Source: a virus | Direction: 5' to 3' (one strand) | Virus record (IMG/VR): IMGVR_UViG_3300036770_003943 | Location: 167,777-231,776 of that record | Length of the DNA: 64,000 bases | In this document: piece after piece, positions 8,979-15,089 of the stretch | How positions within the stretch are numbered: position 1 is the stretch's first letter | Layout: every line of letters begins with the position of its first letter | The notes under the pieces: generated by a model | The model's database searches: none | What the model was told of the DNA's origin: nothing | The model's input: only the letters and a program-made list of their open reading frames with translations | Position numbers and translations under genes: made by a program

Positions 8979-10071
8979 CGACTACCAAGTGAGCGTAACG
9001 CTTGAAGAACTCTGGGAAGTTCTTGAGCTTCTTGTGGTCGAAGGGCAAGTTGTAATTCTTGAGCGCAGTATGAGCACCCATAATTACCATCTCGGGTTCA
9101 AAATTATCCATCATATACTGGATAAAGTTTTCGCACTGACTATGCCATTTGTCTACCTTATTATTCTTGCGAGCATCTTCGTAGCCATCCTTGAGCTCAT
9201 AGCACAGGCTAGTGGTCAAACTATACATAGCACTGACTTCTTTGACCTTTAAGTCCTTGACCTTGCCAGCAAGAATATCTGCTGGGTTGGGTAAGTCTGC
9301 GGCAATCTTACGATGTGCCATAAACTTAATAGCAAGTCCTTCACCAATAGTGCCAGCAGCCATATCAGTCTGCTCGTTCTCAGTCATAGTGTCGTCAATA
9401 AGGTCACTAAGGAAAGCCCAACTACGAGGAGTAGCAAAACTGCGGTCATGCACTGCGGGATCAAAGTTAAACAAGTCACTCTTGGCCCAGTTCAAGTAGC
9501 CTACAATATCTGAATGAATACGATTTTGCAGAGCCCATACGTTCCAGTCAGCAAAGTCAACACGCAGTTCAAAGTGAACAAAACGGTTAGCCAACGGAGT
9601 AGGCATGCGATACGTCACACCCTTGTCAGTCATACGATTACCTGCTGCCATAATAACTACATTATCGGGCAGTCGATAAGTACCAACACGGCGGTTAAGA
9701 ATAAGTTGGTAAGCCGCAGCCTGAACAGCGGGAGGAGCACCTGCAAGCTCATCTAAGAACAGTAACACCACAGGATGTTTACTGGCGAATTCTTCGCTGG
9801 GCAGTTCTGCTGGAGGAGCCCACTCCATAGTGTTAGAACCGGCATTGTAAAAAGGAATGCCTTTGATGTCAGTGGGTTCCCACAAGTTCAAACGAACATC
9901 AATAAGAGCACCACCTAGATCCTCTGCCAATTGTGCGGCAATATCACTTTTGCCTACACCTGGGGGACCCCACAACATAACAGGTCGGCGAACATTCATA
10001 GCCCTGCGGATTAAACGCTTGGCTTCAGTAATCTTTACTGTACGACCTTCAATTTTTTCTTGCTTTGCCAT
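8965..10071 (-). CDS. MoxR-type AAA+ ATPase
   Basis: 368 aa. Walker A WGPPGVGKSD at about 34-43, Walker B LLFLDELAGAP at about 105-115, and a sensor region VIMAAGNRMTDKG are all present. MoxR ATPases remodel or load cofactors into partner proteins, usually together with a VWA protein, which is encoded two genes downstream here (7405-8592). Its own promoter (10100-10128) has TATAAT and a TAGACA -35. The pair recurs in T4-like aquatic phages, but its role in infection is unknown to me. Confidence 0.88.
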   Translation of the reverse strand: MAKQEKIEGRTVKITEAKRLIRRAMNVRRPVMLWGPPGVGKSDIAAQLAEDLGGALIDVRLNLWEPTDIKGIPFYNAGSNTMEWAPPAELPSEEFASKHPVVLLFLDELAGAPPAVQAAAYQLILNRRVGTYRLPDNVVIMAAGNRMTDKGVTYRMPTPLANRFVHFELRVDFADWNVWALQNRIHSDIVGYLNWAKSDLFNFDPAVHDRSFATPRSWAFLSDLIDDTMTENEQTDMAAGTIGEGLAIKFMAHRKIAADLPNPADILAGKVKDLKVKEVSAMYSLTTSLCYELKDGYEDARKNNKVDKWHSQCENFIQYMMDNFEPEMVIMGAHTALKNYNLPFDHKKLKNFPEFFKRYAHLVVDVSN

Positions 10072-10099
10072 CTCAAACTCCTTGTTAAGTAATATGGCT

Positions 10100-10128
10100 A
10101 TTATATGTTAGTCTGTATTTTGTGTCTA
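10100..10128 (-). promoter_or_regulatory. Sigma70-type promoter: TAGACA-17-TATAAT
   Basis: Minus strand -35 TAGACA (10123-10128), 17-bp spacer beginning CAAAAT, -10 TATAAT (10100-10105). Precedes the MoxR gene (start 10071). The CAAAAT after the -35 is shared with the promoters at 10.9, 11.1 and 12.4 kb. Confidence 0.75.
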
Positions 10129-10449
10129 TTAAACTTCTTCGGCCGCACGTTGAGCCATGAGTTTCATGTCCATCTCCACACTTTTGGGACGTCGTGGAAC
10201 ATGAGCTTTGATTGGAATATCCGCAGTCTGCGGAGTATCCCCAAATTCTTGTCTTACATAAAAATTAATAAGTTGTCGCATGACGATACCAACTAAACCT
10301 TCAGGTCCATGTTCGTCAGGGCAGATGAATCTTACTGGGCACCGTCCCCAAGTTTTGGTAATAAGGAATTCATGAAAGTAAGCACGATGGTCCTTGTCCT
10401 CAGCATCAAAAGCAACTAAAGGACGCTGATAATATTCTAGTCTACTCAT
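10129..10449 (-). CDS. Hypothetical protein (106 aa)
   Basis: The start is set at ATG 10449 (MSRLEYYQRPLVAFDAEDKDHR), which has an AGGAT ribosome site; a GTG 27 bp upstream is less likely. Motifs such as FLITKTWGRCPVRF and EGLVGIVMRQLINFYV suggest a small alpha/beta fold. No family recognised. Confidence 0.65.
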   Translation of the reverse strand: MSRLEYYQRPLVAFDAEDKDHRAYFHEFLITKTWGRCPVRFICPDEHGPEGLVGIVMRQLINFYVRQEFGDTPQTADIPIKAHVPRRPKSVEMDMKLMAQRAAEEV

Positions 10450-10488
10450 TGTAATCCTAATAAAAAGGTGGGGCACCTTATCGGTTAT

Positions 10489-10554
10489 TTAAGACTGGCC
10501 CGTCTGTGAGCACTGTCCCCTTGCCTTCACACGGCAGTTAATCTTGCGGGGCAT
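10489..10554 (-). CDS. Possible 21-aa basic peptide
   Basis: An ATG preceded by GGGG at 5-6 nt spacing opens MPRKINCRVKARGQCSQTGQS. The region is more GC-rich than its surroundings. The start codon lies inside a hairpin (10546-10564), so translation could be structure-controlled. Weakly supported; the stretch may instead be an untranslated structured leader or terminator. Confidence 0.22.
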   Translation of the reverse strand: MPRKINCRVKARGQCSQTGQS

Positions 10555-10564
10555 TGCACCCCGC
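10546..10564. other. GC-rich hairpin GCGGGG/CCCCGC
   Basis: 6-bp perfect G/C stem with a 7-nt loop, in an otherwise AT-rich gap between the genes at 10129-10449 and 10580-10840. No T-run follows on either strand, so it is not a classical terminator. It could be an RNA processing or stability element. Confidence 0.45.
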
Positions 10565-10579
10565 CGAGTTATACGTTAA

Positions 10580-10840
10580 TCACTCGCCCTGTGCGGCGGC
10601 AACTACGTCTTCAGCAGAAGCATCAGTGTCTGCTGGCACTGCGAACAACTTGTTCGCACGAGCGAATTCAATACCTGCCTCTTTGGTCATTGCTTGGGGC
10701 AGTTCGAACAGCTCAACATCAGTGTGACCGTTCTTAACAAGATTCTTAATACGAGTTGCCAAGTCATTGGCAAAACGAACCTTAGTCTTGCCGTTAAGAG
10801 TTGAAACACCAATTACCTTAAAAACTTTATTAGTAGCCAT
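10580..10840 (-). CDS. Hypothetical protein (86 aa)
   Basis: MATNKVFKVIGVSTLNGKTKVRFANDLATRIKNLVKNG...: a small, probably beta-rich domain with an acidic tail. It resembles a conserved small protein of T4-like marine phages known only as hypothetical. Preceded by an SD-like GAGAGAGG and the promoter at 10896-10924. Confidence 0.7.
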   Translation of the reverse strand: MATNKVFKVIGVSTLNGKTKVRFANDLATRIKNLVKNGHTDVELFELPQAMTKEAGIEFARANKLFAVPADTDASAEDVVAAAQGE

Positions 10841-10895
10841 TTTAAAAATTACCTCTCTCTGTGTAAAAACATGGTAAAAAACTTACCATACCATT

Positions 10896-10924
10896 ATAGT
10901 AGCACTACTACCATTTTGTGTCAA
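10896..10924 (-). promoter_or_regulatory. Sigma70-type promoter: TTGACA-17-TACTAT
   Basis: Minus strand TTGACA (10919-10924) followed by CAAAAT; -10 TACTAT at 17 bp (10896-10901). An overlapping TATAAT at 20 bp is a less likely alternative. Precedes the gene starting at 10840; the promoter overlaps the 3' end of the small gene 10908-11066. Confidence 0.7.
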
Positions 10925-11066
10925 CGTCCCGCTTGTCCGTTTTCTTGCGGTTGTAGACCTTGGCACTAGGAACTACCTGTGGGCGAAATTGCCCGTTATG
11001 GAACAGAAAATCAGCACGTCTGCGACTGTGAGCAATCTGCATTGTAAACTTCATAATCTGTTTCAT
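10908..11066 (-). CDS. Small basic protein (52 aa)
   Basis: ATG at 11066 with an ideal AAGGAG six bases upstream. The peptide starts MKQIMKFTMQIAHSRRRADF and ends in a Lys/Arg-rich tail (VYNRKKTDKRDVDTKW). I recall similar RRADF...KKxYxRK small proteins in T4-like cyanophages (possibly the DUF7230 family). Basic composition suggests nucleic-acid binding. Driven by the promoter at 11097-11125. Confidence 0.7.
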   Translation of the reverse strand: MKQIMKFTMQIAHSRRRADFLFHNGQFRPQVVPSAKVYNRKKTDKRDVDTKW

Positions 11067-11096
11067 AACAATCTCCTTGTTACTTACTATACCTAT

Positions 11097-11125
11097 AGTA
11101 TAGTATCAACTCAATTTTGTGTCAA
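11097..11125 (-). promoter_or_regulatory. Sigma70-type promoter: TTGACA-17-TATACT
   Basis: Minus strand -35 TTGACA (11120-11125) followed by CAAAAT, 17-bp spacer, -10 TATACT (11097-11102). Precedes the 52-aa gene (start 11066). Confidence 0.85.
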
Positions 11126-11386
11126 TTATTTACCGCGAATTCGATTTATCACCTCCTCAACTTCAGTGCCTTCAAAGTTCTTGAAATCTTCAAATAATGC
11201 GTCCTGAACTGCTAAGACCAGCAGTTGTTCGCAAGTTTTTGCCAGTTCTAGTTCACGTTCGTCTAAGCAGGCCTTAAAACTTTCTAACTCTCCTTCAGTA
11301 TCAATGCTGTATAATACATCCAACATTTCAACCGCTTCAGCAGTTAAGCCTTCAATATTGATCTTTAGGTCTCGTTGAGACTTCAT
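11126..11386 (-). CDS. Hypothetical protein (86 aa)
   Basis: The start is taken at ATG 11386 (MKSQRDLKINIEGLTAEAVEML), 2 bp past the stop of the upstream gene. Acidic and helical (ELELAKTCEQLLVLAVQDALFEDFKNFEG). No family recognised. Confidence 0.6.
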   Translation of the reverse strand: MKSQRDLKINIEGLTAEAVEMLDVLYSIDTEGELESFKACLDERELELAKTCEQLLVLAVQDALFEDFKNFEGTEVEEVINRIRGK

Positions 11387-11388
11387 GC

Positions 11389-11670
11389 TTATTTCCGCTC
11401 CATAACATAAGTTGATAAGATCCACTTGGCACGATTCAACAATTGACGTTGGTCTTCCAGGATGTTAGCCAGTGTATCGCTGTCATAAGGGCCATAGCTG
11501 ACCATTTCTTGTGCGTCGCTCATCATGCTCATGGCATACATAGCAGCACCACTAAAACGATAAGTCAAACTTTGTTCTACTGCTTCACGCATTTGAGCTT
11601 CAGTACATCCATACATACGGACTTCACGGCGTTGCTGTTCAGTTAATGCTTGGTAAGTCGCTGTAGTCAT
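11389..11670 (-). CDS. Hypothetical helical protein (93 aa)
   Basis: MTTATYQALTEQQRREVRMYGCTEAQMREAVEQS...: Met/Gln-rich helices. SD AGGAGT lies 5 nt before the ATG. Neighbours are early-type tiny genes. No family recognised. Confidence 0.6.
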   Translation of the reverse strand: MTTATYQALTEQQRREVRMYGCTEAQMREAVEQSLTYRFSGAAMYAMSMMSDAQEMVSYGPYDSDTLANILEDQRQLLNRAKWILSTYVMERK

Positions 11671-11683
11671 TCGGTACTCCTAA

Positions 11684-11779
11684 TTAGTCGTTGAGTTCGT
11701 ACTGCTCATCATACCATGAATCGTTGTCAAACCACAGTTCAGCATAAGCCTGTATAGAGGTTCTTAAACCAAAACTCAT
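11684..11779 (-). CDS. 31-aa peptide sharing a duplicated tail
   Basis: ATG preceded by GTGGAG. The peptide MSFGLRTSIQ... ends AYAELWFDNDSWYDEQYE-LND, almost identical to the C-terminus of the gene at 11977-12177, because of a 57-bp direct repeat. It may be a gene remnant created by partial duplication. A competing 28-codon frame with a GTG start and SD GGAGAG overlaps it. Confidence 0.35.
   Translation of the reverse strand: MSFGLRTSIQAYAELWFDNDSWYDEQYELND
11696..11752. repeat. 57-bp direct repeat, copy 1
   Basis: Matches 11992-12048 with 2 mismatches in 57 bp by eye. Encodes the QAYAELWFDNDSWYDEQYE tail in the minus-strand frames of both genes. Confidence 0.85.
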
Positions 11780-11826
11780 CTCCACGGGCTTCAGCATACC
11801 GCTCTGCTCTTTGTAGAAACTCCACT

Positions 11827-11973
11827 CTACTCTCCTTCAACTAAGTAGTCTCTCAAGTATTCTTTAGGGCATTGAGCTAGTAGGATCTCCAAGTCCTCGG
11901 TCTGTCCCAACTCAAAGTCCCACTTGATCTGCTCTATAACCTTTTCAATTAACTCTACAAGTTCTGTATCCAT
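11827..11973 (-). CDS. Small acidic protein (48 aa)
   Basis: ATG at 11973, three bases past the upstream stop, with GGAG within the upstream gene's end as SD. Reads MDTELVELIEKVIEQIKWDF and ends YLRDYLVEGE. Acidic amphipathic helices; no family recognised. Confidence 0.55.
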   Translation of the reverse strand: MDTELVELIEKVIEQIKWDFELGQTEDLEILLAQCPKEYLRDYLVEGE

Positions 11974-11976
11974 CTC

Positions 11977-12177
11977 TCACTCCATGTCCAATTCGTACTG
12001 CTCATCATACCATGAATCGTTGTCAAACCATAATTCAGCATAAGCCTGCAACATATTAGAATAAGCCTGCCATACCCAATCGATGGGTACATTGAAGTAG
12101 TCGGCAACATCCTCAACGCTAGAGCCACGCTCTAACATCTCCTGCATCTCAATGTCCAAGTCGCTCATTCTGCTCAT
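11977..12177 (-). CDS. Small acidic protein (66 aa)
   Basis: The start is set at ATG 12177 (MSRMSDLDIEMQEML) rather than the upstream GTG. It contains DVADYFNVPIDWVWQAY, a helix-turn-helix-like 'VADYFNVPIDWV' segment, and an acidic aromatic C-terminus that is duplicated at 11684-11779. The HTH resemblance hints at a small regulator, but the negative charge makes DNA binding doubtful. Confidence 0.55.
   Translation of the reverse strand: MSRMSDLDIEMQEMLERGSSVEDVADYFNVPIDWVWQAYSNMLQAYAELWFDNDSWYDEQYELDME
11992..12048. repeat. 57-bp direct repeat, copy 2
   Basis: Partner of 11696-11752, 296 bp away; 2 mismatches. Lies at the 3' end of the 66-aa gene. Confidence 0.85.
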
Positions 12178-12178
12178 A

Positions 12179-12319
12179 TTATTGACTCCAAAAAGATTCA
12201 CTATCTACACGGCAACTCCAGGGAGTGTCCACGGGCTGCTGGATCCACTGCTCTGTCATCAAGTTCCAAACCCACTCATATCCTTCTTGGGGCTGCTCTA
12301 GGGGTTTCTCTGGTTTCAT
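12179..12319 (-). CDS. Small Trp-rich protein (46 aa)
   Basis: ATG at 12319 with AGGAG about 6 bases upstream. Reads MKPEKPLEQPQEGYEWVWNL, then MTEQWIQQP and ends SFWSQ. The PxGYxWxWN..TxxW pattern is seen in tiny phage proteins of unknown function. Transcribed from the promoter at 12350-12378. Confidence 0.6.
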   Translation of the reverse strand: MKPEKPLEQPQEGYEWVWNLMTEQWIQQPVDTPWSCRVDSESFWSQ

Positions 12320-12349
12320 CGCTGACTCCTAATTGCTTACTATAACCAT

Positions 12350-12378
12350 AGTATACTGCCAAACCGATTTTGTGTCAA
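12350..12378 (-). promoter_or_regulatory. Sigma70-type promoter: TTGACA-17-TATACT
   Basis: Minus strand -35 TTGACA (12373-12378) followed by CAAAAT, -10 TATACT (12350-12355). Heads the run of tiny genes 12319 to 11126. Confidence 0.85.
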
Positions 12379-12627
12379 TTAACGGTATTTTGCCATAATT
12401 TCAGCGTGTTGTTGTTTCATTTCCTCAGTGCTACGCTCGGTTTCTAGCCGATTTAGGTTAATCTGGTAAATCATGTAGATACAAAATGCTATGAAAAACC
12501 ATGTTAGTCCTGTAGATATTTCATCTGGGCTAAAACGACTACCCAAAACTTGTAACGTAATTACTGCGGCATTGACGCCTAAAATAAAGGCTCCAACTTG
12601 GAGAGCTGCTTTTAACTTCAAGTTCAT
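12379..12627 (-). CDS. Small two-TM membrane protein (82 aa)
   Basis: Two hydrophobic segments are visible, AALQVGAFILGVNAAVITL (about 7-25) and TWFFIAFCIYMIYQI (about 41-55), followed by a charged helix (RLETERSTEEMKQQHAEIM). Early-type promoter 12652-12680 lies directly upstream. Function unknown; membrane insertion in the host is likely. Confidence 0.7.
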   Translation of the reverse strand: MNLKLKAALQVGAFILGVNAAVITLQVLGSRFSPDEISTGLTWFFIAFCIYMIYQINLNRLETERSTEEMKQQHAEIMAKYR

Positions 12628-12651
12628 TTTTTCCCTTTCATATTATGCCAT

Positions 12652-12680
12652 ATTATAGCAATTTTACCATTTTATGTCAA
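12652..12680 (-). promoter_or_regulatory. Sigma70-type promoter: TTGACA-17-TATAAT
   Basis: Minus strand -35 TTGACA (12675-12680), spacer beginning TAAAAT, -10 TATAAT (12652-12657), serving the two-TM protein gene. It abuts the terminator of the upstream unit. Confidence 0.85.
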
Positions 12681-12707
12681 TAAAAAACAAGCCGCATTGC
12701 GCGGCTT
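12680..12707 (-). terminator. Rho-independent terminator
   Basis: 7-bp stem AAGCCGC/GCGGCTT with loop, followed on the minus strand by GTTTTTTA. Ends the unit containing 12718-12984 and separates it from the next promoter. Confidence 0.85.
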
Positions 12708-12717
12708 CAGTACGACC

Positions 12718-12984
12718 CTATCCCAGGGTTGTAGTTTTTTCGAACTTCAATATGGCTAATAATCTAGCTAACTTGAGTCGACTTTTCACATAATCACTTA
12801 ATTCTTCGTTTTTATTGTTGGTATTTAGTTCTTGTATTTCTAATCTTCTTAGATTACGACCTAAATCGAGCTCTAGAGCAATAACGTTAGAATCTAGATC
12901 GCCATCGTCGAGATTACTTCTTAGCAGTCTCTGCTGGTTTCTTTTCGTCCTTGGCAGGAGCAGCAGCAGGTGCTTTTGCGTCAC
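12718..12984 (-). CDS. Hypothetical helical protein, start uncertain
   Basis: The frame is open to 12984 but its first 71 bp overlap the periplasmic-protein gene 12914-13180. No ATG occurs in the non-overlapping part, so the true start is unclear. The unique part (DLDSNVIALELDLGRNLRRLEIQ) ends in charged helices with LKLARLLAILKFEKTT. It ends 11 bp before a strong terminator, which supports its being real. Confidence 0.4.
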   Translation of the reverse strand: MTQKHLLLLLPRTKRNQQRLLRSNLDDGDLDSNVIALELDLGRNLRRLEIQELNTNNKNEELSDYVKSRLKLARLLAILKFEKTTTLG

Positions 12985-13180
12985 TTTTAGTATCGGCTTT
13001 TTTGCTATCTGCTTTGGCAGCTTCTTTCTTAGCAGGTTTTTCTACTTTTGGCATTTCCTTTGGAGTAGCGGGTGCTTCAACTTTAGCTGGAGCTACAGCT
13101 TTTTCGTCTTTCTTAGCGTCGGCGGCATAGACTGAAGTAGCCAAGGCAGCCGTAATTACTAGAGCGATAAATGATTTCAT
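12914..13180 (-). CDS. Exported Lys/Ala/Pro-rich protein (88 aa)
   Basis: MKSFIALVITAALATSVYAA is a textbook Sec signal peptide with an AxA-like cleavage site near residue 20. The mature part is low complexity (Ala, Lys, Pro, Glu) with no fold. SD AGGAG is about 7 bases before the ATG. It probably acts in the host periplasm. A disordered exported phage protein may bind envelope or DNA, but function is unknown. Confidence 0.75.
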   Translation of the reverse strand: MKSFIALVITAALATSVYAADAKKDEKAVAPAKVEAPATPKEMPKVEKPAKKEAAKADSKKADTKSDAKAPAAAPAKDEKKPAETAKK

Positions 13181-13248
13181 ATTAATCTCCTATAAATTCG
13201 AAATCTAAGCAAAATTAACTTGCTTACTATATTTAACGCCTTAGGAGC

Positions 13249-13968
13249 CTAAACAGTTGACAAACTTGGTAAACCTGTAAAGATATTGTCAACCTGTCGC
13301 ATTTTTGCCGCCATGGTCTGGCTGGTTATGTGTATCAATAAGGCTCTTCTATTTTGATTGGTTATATTTGGCATAGTGCTGTGTAGAAGTTTTGGATGAT
13401 ATACTAATACATCTCCAGGTCCTATACTTGGTTGTATCATGTCTTTTAAAAAGATATCATTATATAAACCCTTATAGCTATCCGCAACTATCCAAGTTTT
13501 TCGATGGCTCCCTGGAAGAATACCAGTGCCTCCATTGAATTTGGTAAATTCACACAAAGGTAATATACACTGTAGGCCTAATAATTCTTCGCTAGCGTGC
13601 CATTCTTTGAACCTATAAGGACTGTCGATATGTGGTTTAATGTACTTATTTTTTGGGGTATTGGATATTATGTCAGCAACATAAACACAAGGATCATCGA
13701 ACAAATCACCTAAAGTATTAATTAAAAGATTTGAAATTTGCTGAACCTGTACCCAATGAGTCAACTGTTGACTCCACCAAAGAGCCAATTCAGGGCAGGT
13801 TTCGATTACATTTTGGTTAAAGTATTTGTTATCTACACCATGCCCACGTTGAGGAATCAATTCTGCTTGTCTTCGATCCAAGCTATAAATTAAAGAGGGA
13901 TCAATTAGATCCCTGAAAATTATATATCCTTGTGAAAAGAAAATATCTTTTAACTCTTGTTGGCCCAT
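13249..13968 (-). CDS. Phytanoyl-CoA dioxygenase (PhyH)-family 2OG-Fe(II) oxygenase
   Basis: 239 aa. The HxD iron motif is in IKPHIDSPYRF (about residues 115-125), and the distal His and 2-oxoglutarate-binding Arg are in VLVYHPKLLHSTMPN...NRRALLIHIT. GTGILPGSHRKTW is the family's substrate-loop signature. These enzymes hydroxylate small molecules or amino acids using O2 and 2-oxoglutarate. They are common in T4-like aquatic phages, but substrates are unknown. The start overlaps the upstream gene by 19 bp. Confidence 0.85.
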   Translation of the reverse strand: MGQQELKDIFFSQGYIIFRDLIDPSLIYSLDRRQAELIPQRGHGVDNKYFNQNVIETCPELALWWSQQLTHWVQVQQISNLLINTLGDLFDDPCVYVADIISNTPKNKYIKPHIDSPYRFKEWHASEELLGLQCILPLCEFTKFNGGTGILPGSHRKTWIVADSYKGLYNDIFLKDMIQPSIGPGDVLVYHPKLLHSTMPNITNQNRRALLIHITSQTMAAKMRQVDNIFTGLPSLSTV

Positions 13969-14285
13969 AAGTTAATGTCACCTTGATAAAGACTAAATTC
14001 GAAAGCGTCCATTTCGTTGAACAATACTAGTTTTGTATTACTTAGATAATAAGGCCATGTCATACGTTGATCTAGCATAACCAATGCTTTGTTTTTCACT
14101 ACGGTGCCTTTTTGAATACGTACAACATAGATAGTCCATATTTTTTGAGCTAATTCGTAGCCCAGTCTGGTAAACCGTGTTCCTTTTGGATTTTTGAATA
14201 CACTGAAAAATTCCAATGGTTTTTCACTGTGTTTACCTAGTTCGCTTAACACAAGATCACTTATCTGATTTTTTGATAATGTCAT
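13950..14285 (-). CDS. Hypothetical protein (111 aa)
   Basis: SKNQISDLVLSELGKHSEKPLEFF followed by a beta-rich half with KALVMLDQRMTWPYYLSNTKLVLFNEMDAFEFSLYQGDINLWANKS. The latter resembles a conserved T4-like phage protein of unknown function. Overlaps both neighbours, consistent with one transcript from the box at 14591. Confidence 0.65.
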   Translation of the reverse strand: MTLSKNQISDLVLSELGKHSEKPLEFFSVFKNPKGTRFTRLGYELAQKIWTIYVVRIQKGTVVKNKALVMLDQRMTWPYYLSNTKLVLFNEMDAFEFSLYQGDINLWANKS

Positions 14286-14574
14286 GCTCTTTTACAGGCA
14301 CGCCGGATCTAAGTTCAACCACTGTGAAATCACTACACTTGAATAATAAGTTTAGCTTTTCCATTAGATTAAAAGCATGTCCAGGATTGCTAAAGCTAAC
14401 TTTTTTGTATTTTGGCCCTGGATAATCCTGTAGACTATTTAGATGTGTGCGTAGATTAAAAGGCTTGTTTTTGTAAAACACAGCATAGATGGCATCGGCC
14501 TCCAATATCTCTTCGCTTTTGAAGGTAGTCGAATCAACGTGAGTTAGTAAGATTGTAGGTTTCGGCCTTGCCAT
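14257..14574 (-). CDS. Hypothetical protein (105 aa)
   Basis: MARPKPTILLTHVDSTTFKSEEILEADAIYAVFYKNKPFNLRTH...: compact alpha/beta protein with an AIYAVFYKNKPFNLR core and conserved PGPKYKKVSFSNPGHA loop. Such proteins occur in T4-like phages as hypothetical proteins. First gene after a late-type box. Confidence 0.65.
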   Translation of the reverse strand: MARPKPTILLTHVDSTTFKSEEILEADAIYAVFYKNKPFNLRTHLNSLQDYPGPKYKKVSFSNPGHAFNLMEKLNLLFKCSDFTVVELRSGVPVKEHDIIKKSDK

Positions 14575-14590
14575 GTGTATCTCCCTAGTT

Positions 14591-14598
14591 TATTTATC
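14591..14598 (-). promoter_or_regulatory. Putative late promoter box (GATAAATA)
   Basis: Minus strand GATAAATAAACTAGG, sharing a 13-base core with the box at 7331. It lies 17 bp before the start at 14574, with GGGAGA serving as SD in between. Confidence 0.45.
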
Positions 14599-14621
14599 AG
14601 AGATACACATTAAATACCGTT

Positions 14622-15089
14622 TTAATCTTCTATGATATCGCCGTCTTTCTTTTGATTTAGGACAACTTTAAGATCCATTTTAGTTTTATACGGACCGACA
14701 TGTTGATTAGTTTTAATGGTACTTAGCCTGGGGCATAGGCTACATACCCAACCATTCTTAAATTTTAATCCGTACCAACCTGCCACATGAGTGCTTTTGC
14801 TAGCGGCTTTTTTAGTAAATGTTGGATAGCCTTCGATTTCTTTTACATTAAAAACTTCTTCTTGATCAGTAGGATAGCCCATAACTTCAAGATGTCCGCC
14901 ATGAGTATAGTCTCTTACTACGATTTCTATGCCAAGATTTTTAAGTTCTTTAGTATCTCTGGCTAGATAATCTTTACGTTTAAGACTGATAACATAATTG
15001 TCATCTTTGAAATTCATCATACCTACACGTTTGGCATTTTCTTCTAAGATCCAGAATTTATCTTTTATTACATTTTTTGCTAAAATCAT
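14622..15089 (-). CDS. Hypothetical protein (155 aa)
   Basis: Beta-rich protein: VMGYPTDQEEVFNVKEIEGYPTFTK, then GWYGLKFKNGWVCSLCPRLSTI with a CxxC pair. ATGA overlap with the upstream exonuclease gene suggests co-translation. I recognise no family; a similar exonuclease-neighbour protein recurs in T4-like phages. Confidence 0.65.
   Translation of the reverse strand: MILAKNVIKDKFWILEENAKRVGMMNFKDDNYVISLKRKDYLARDTKELKNLGIEIVVRDYTHGGHLEVMGYPTDQEEVFNVKEIEGYPTFTKKAASKSTHVAGWYGLKFKNGWVCSLCPRLSTIKTNQHVGPYKTKMDLKVVLNQKKDGDIIED

Noticed and set aside
12815-13135. Plus-strand Ser/Phe-rich ORF
   Set aside because: It is the complement of the Ala/Lys-rich signal-peptide gene and has a biased composition expected from a shadow frame.
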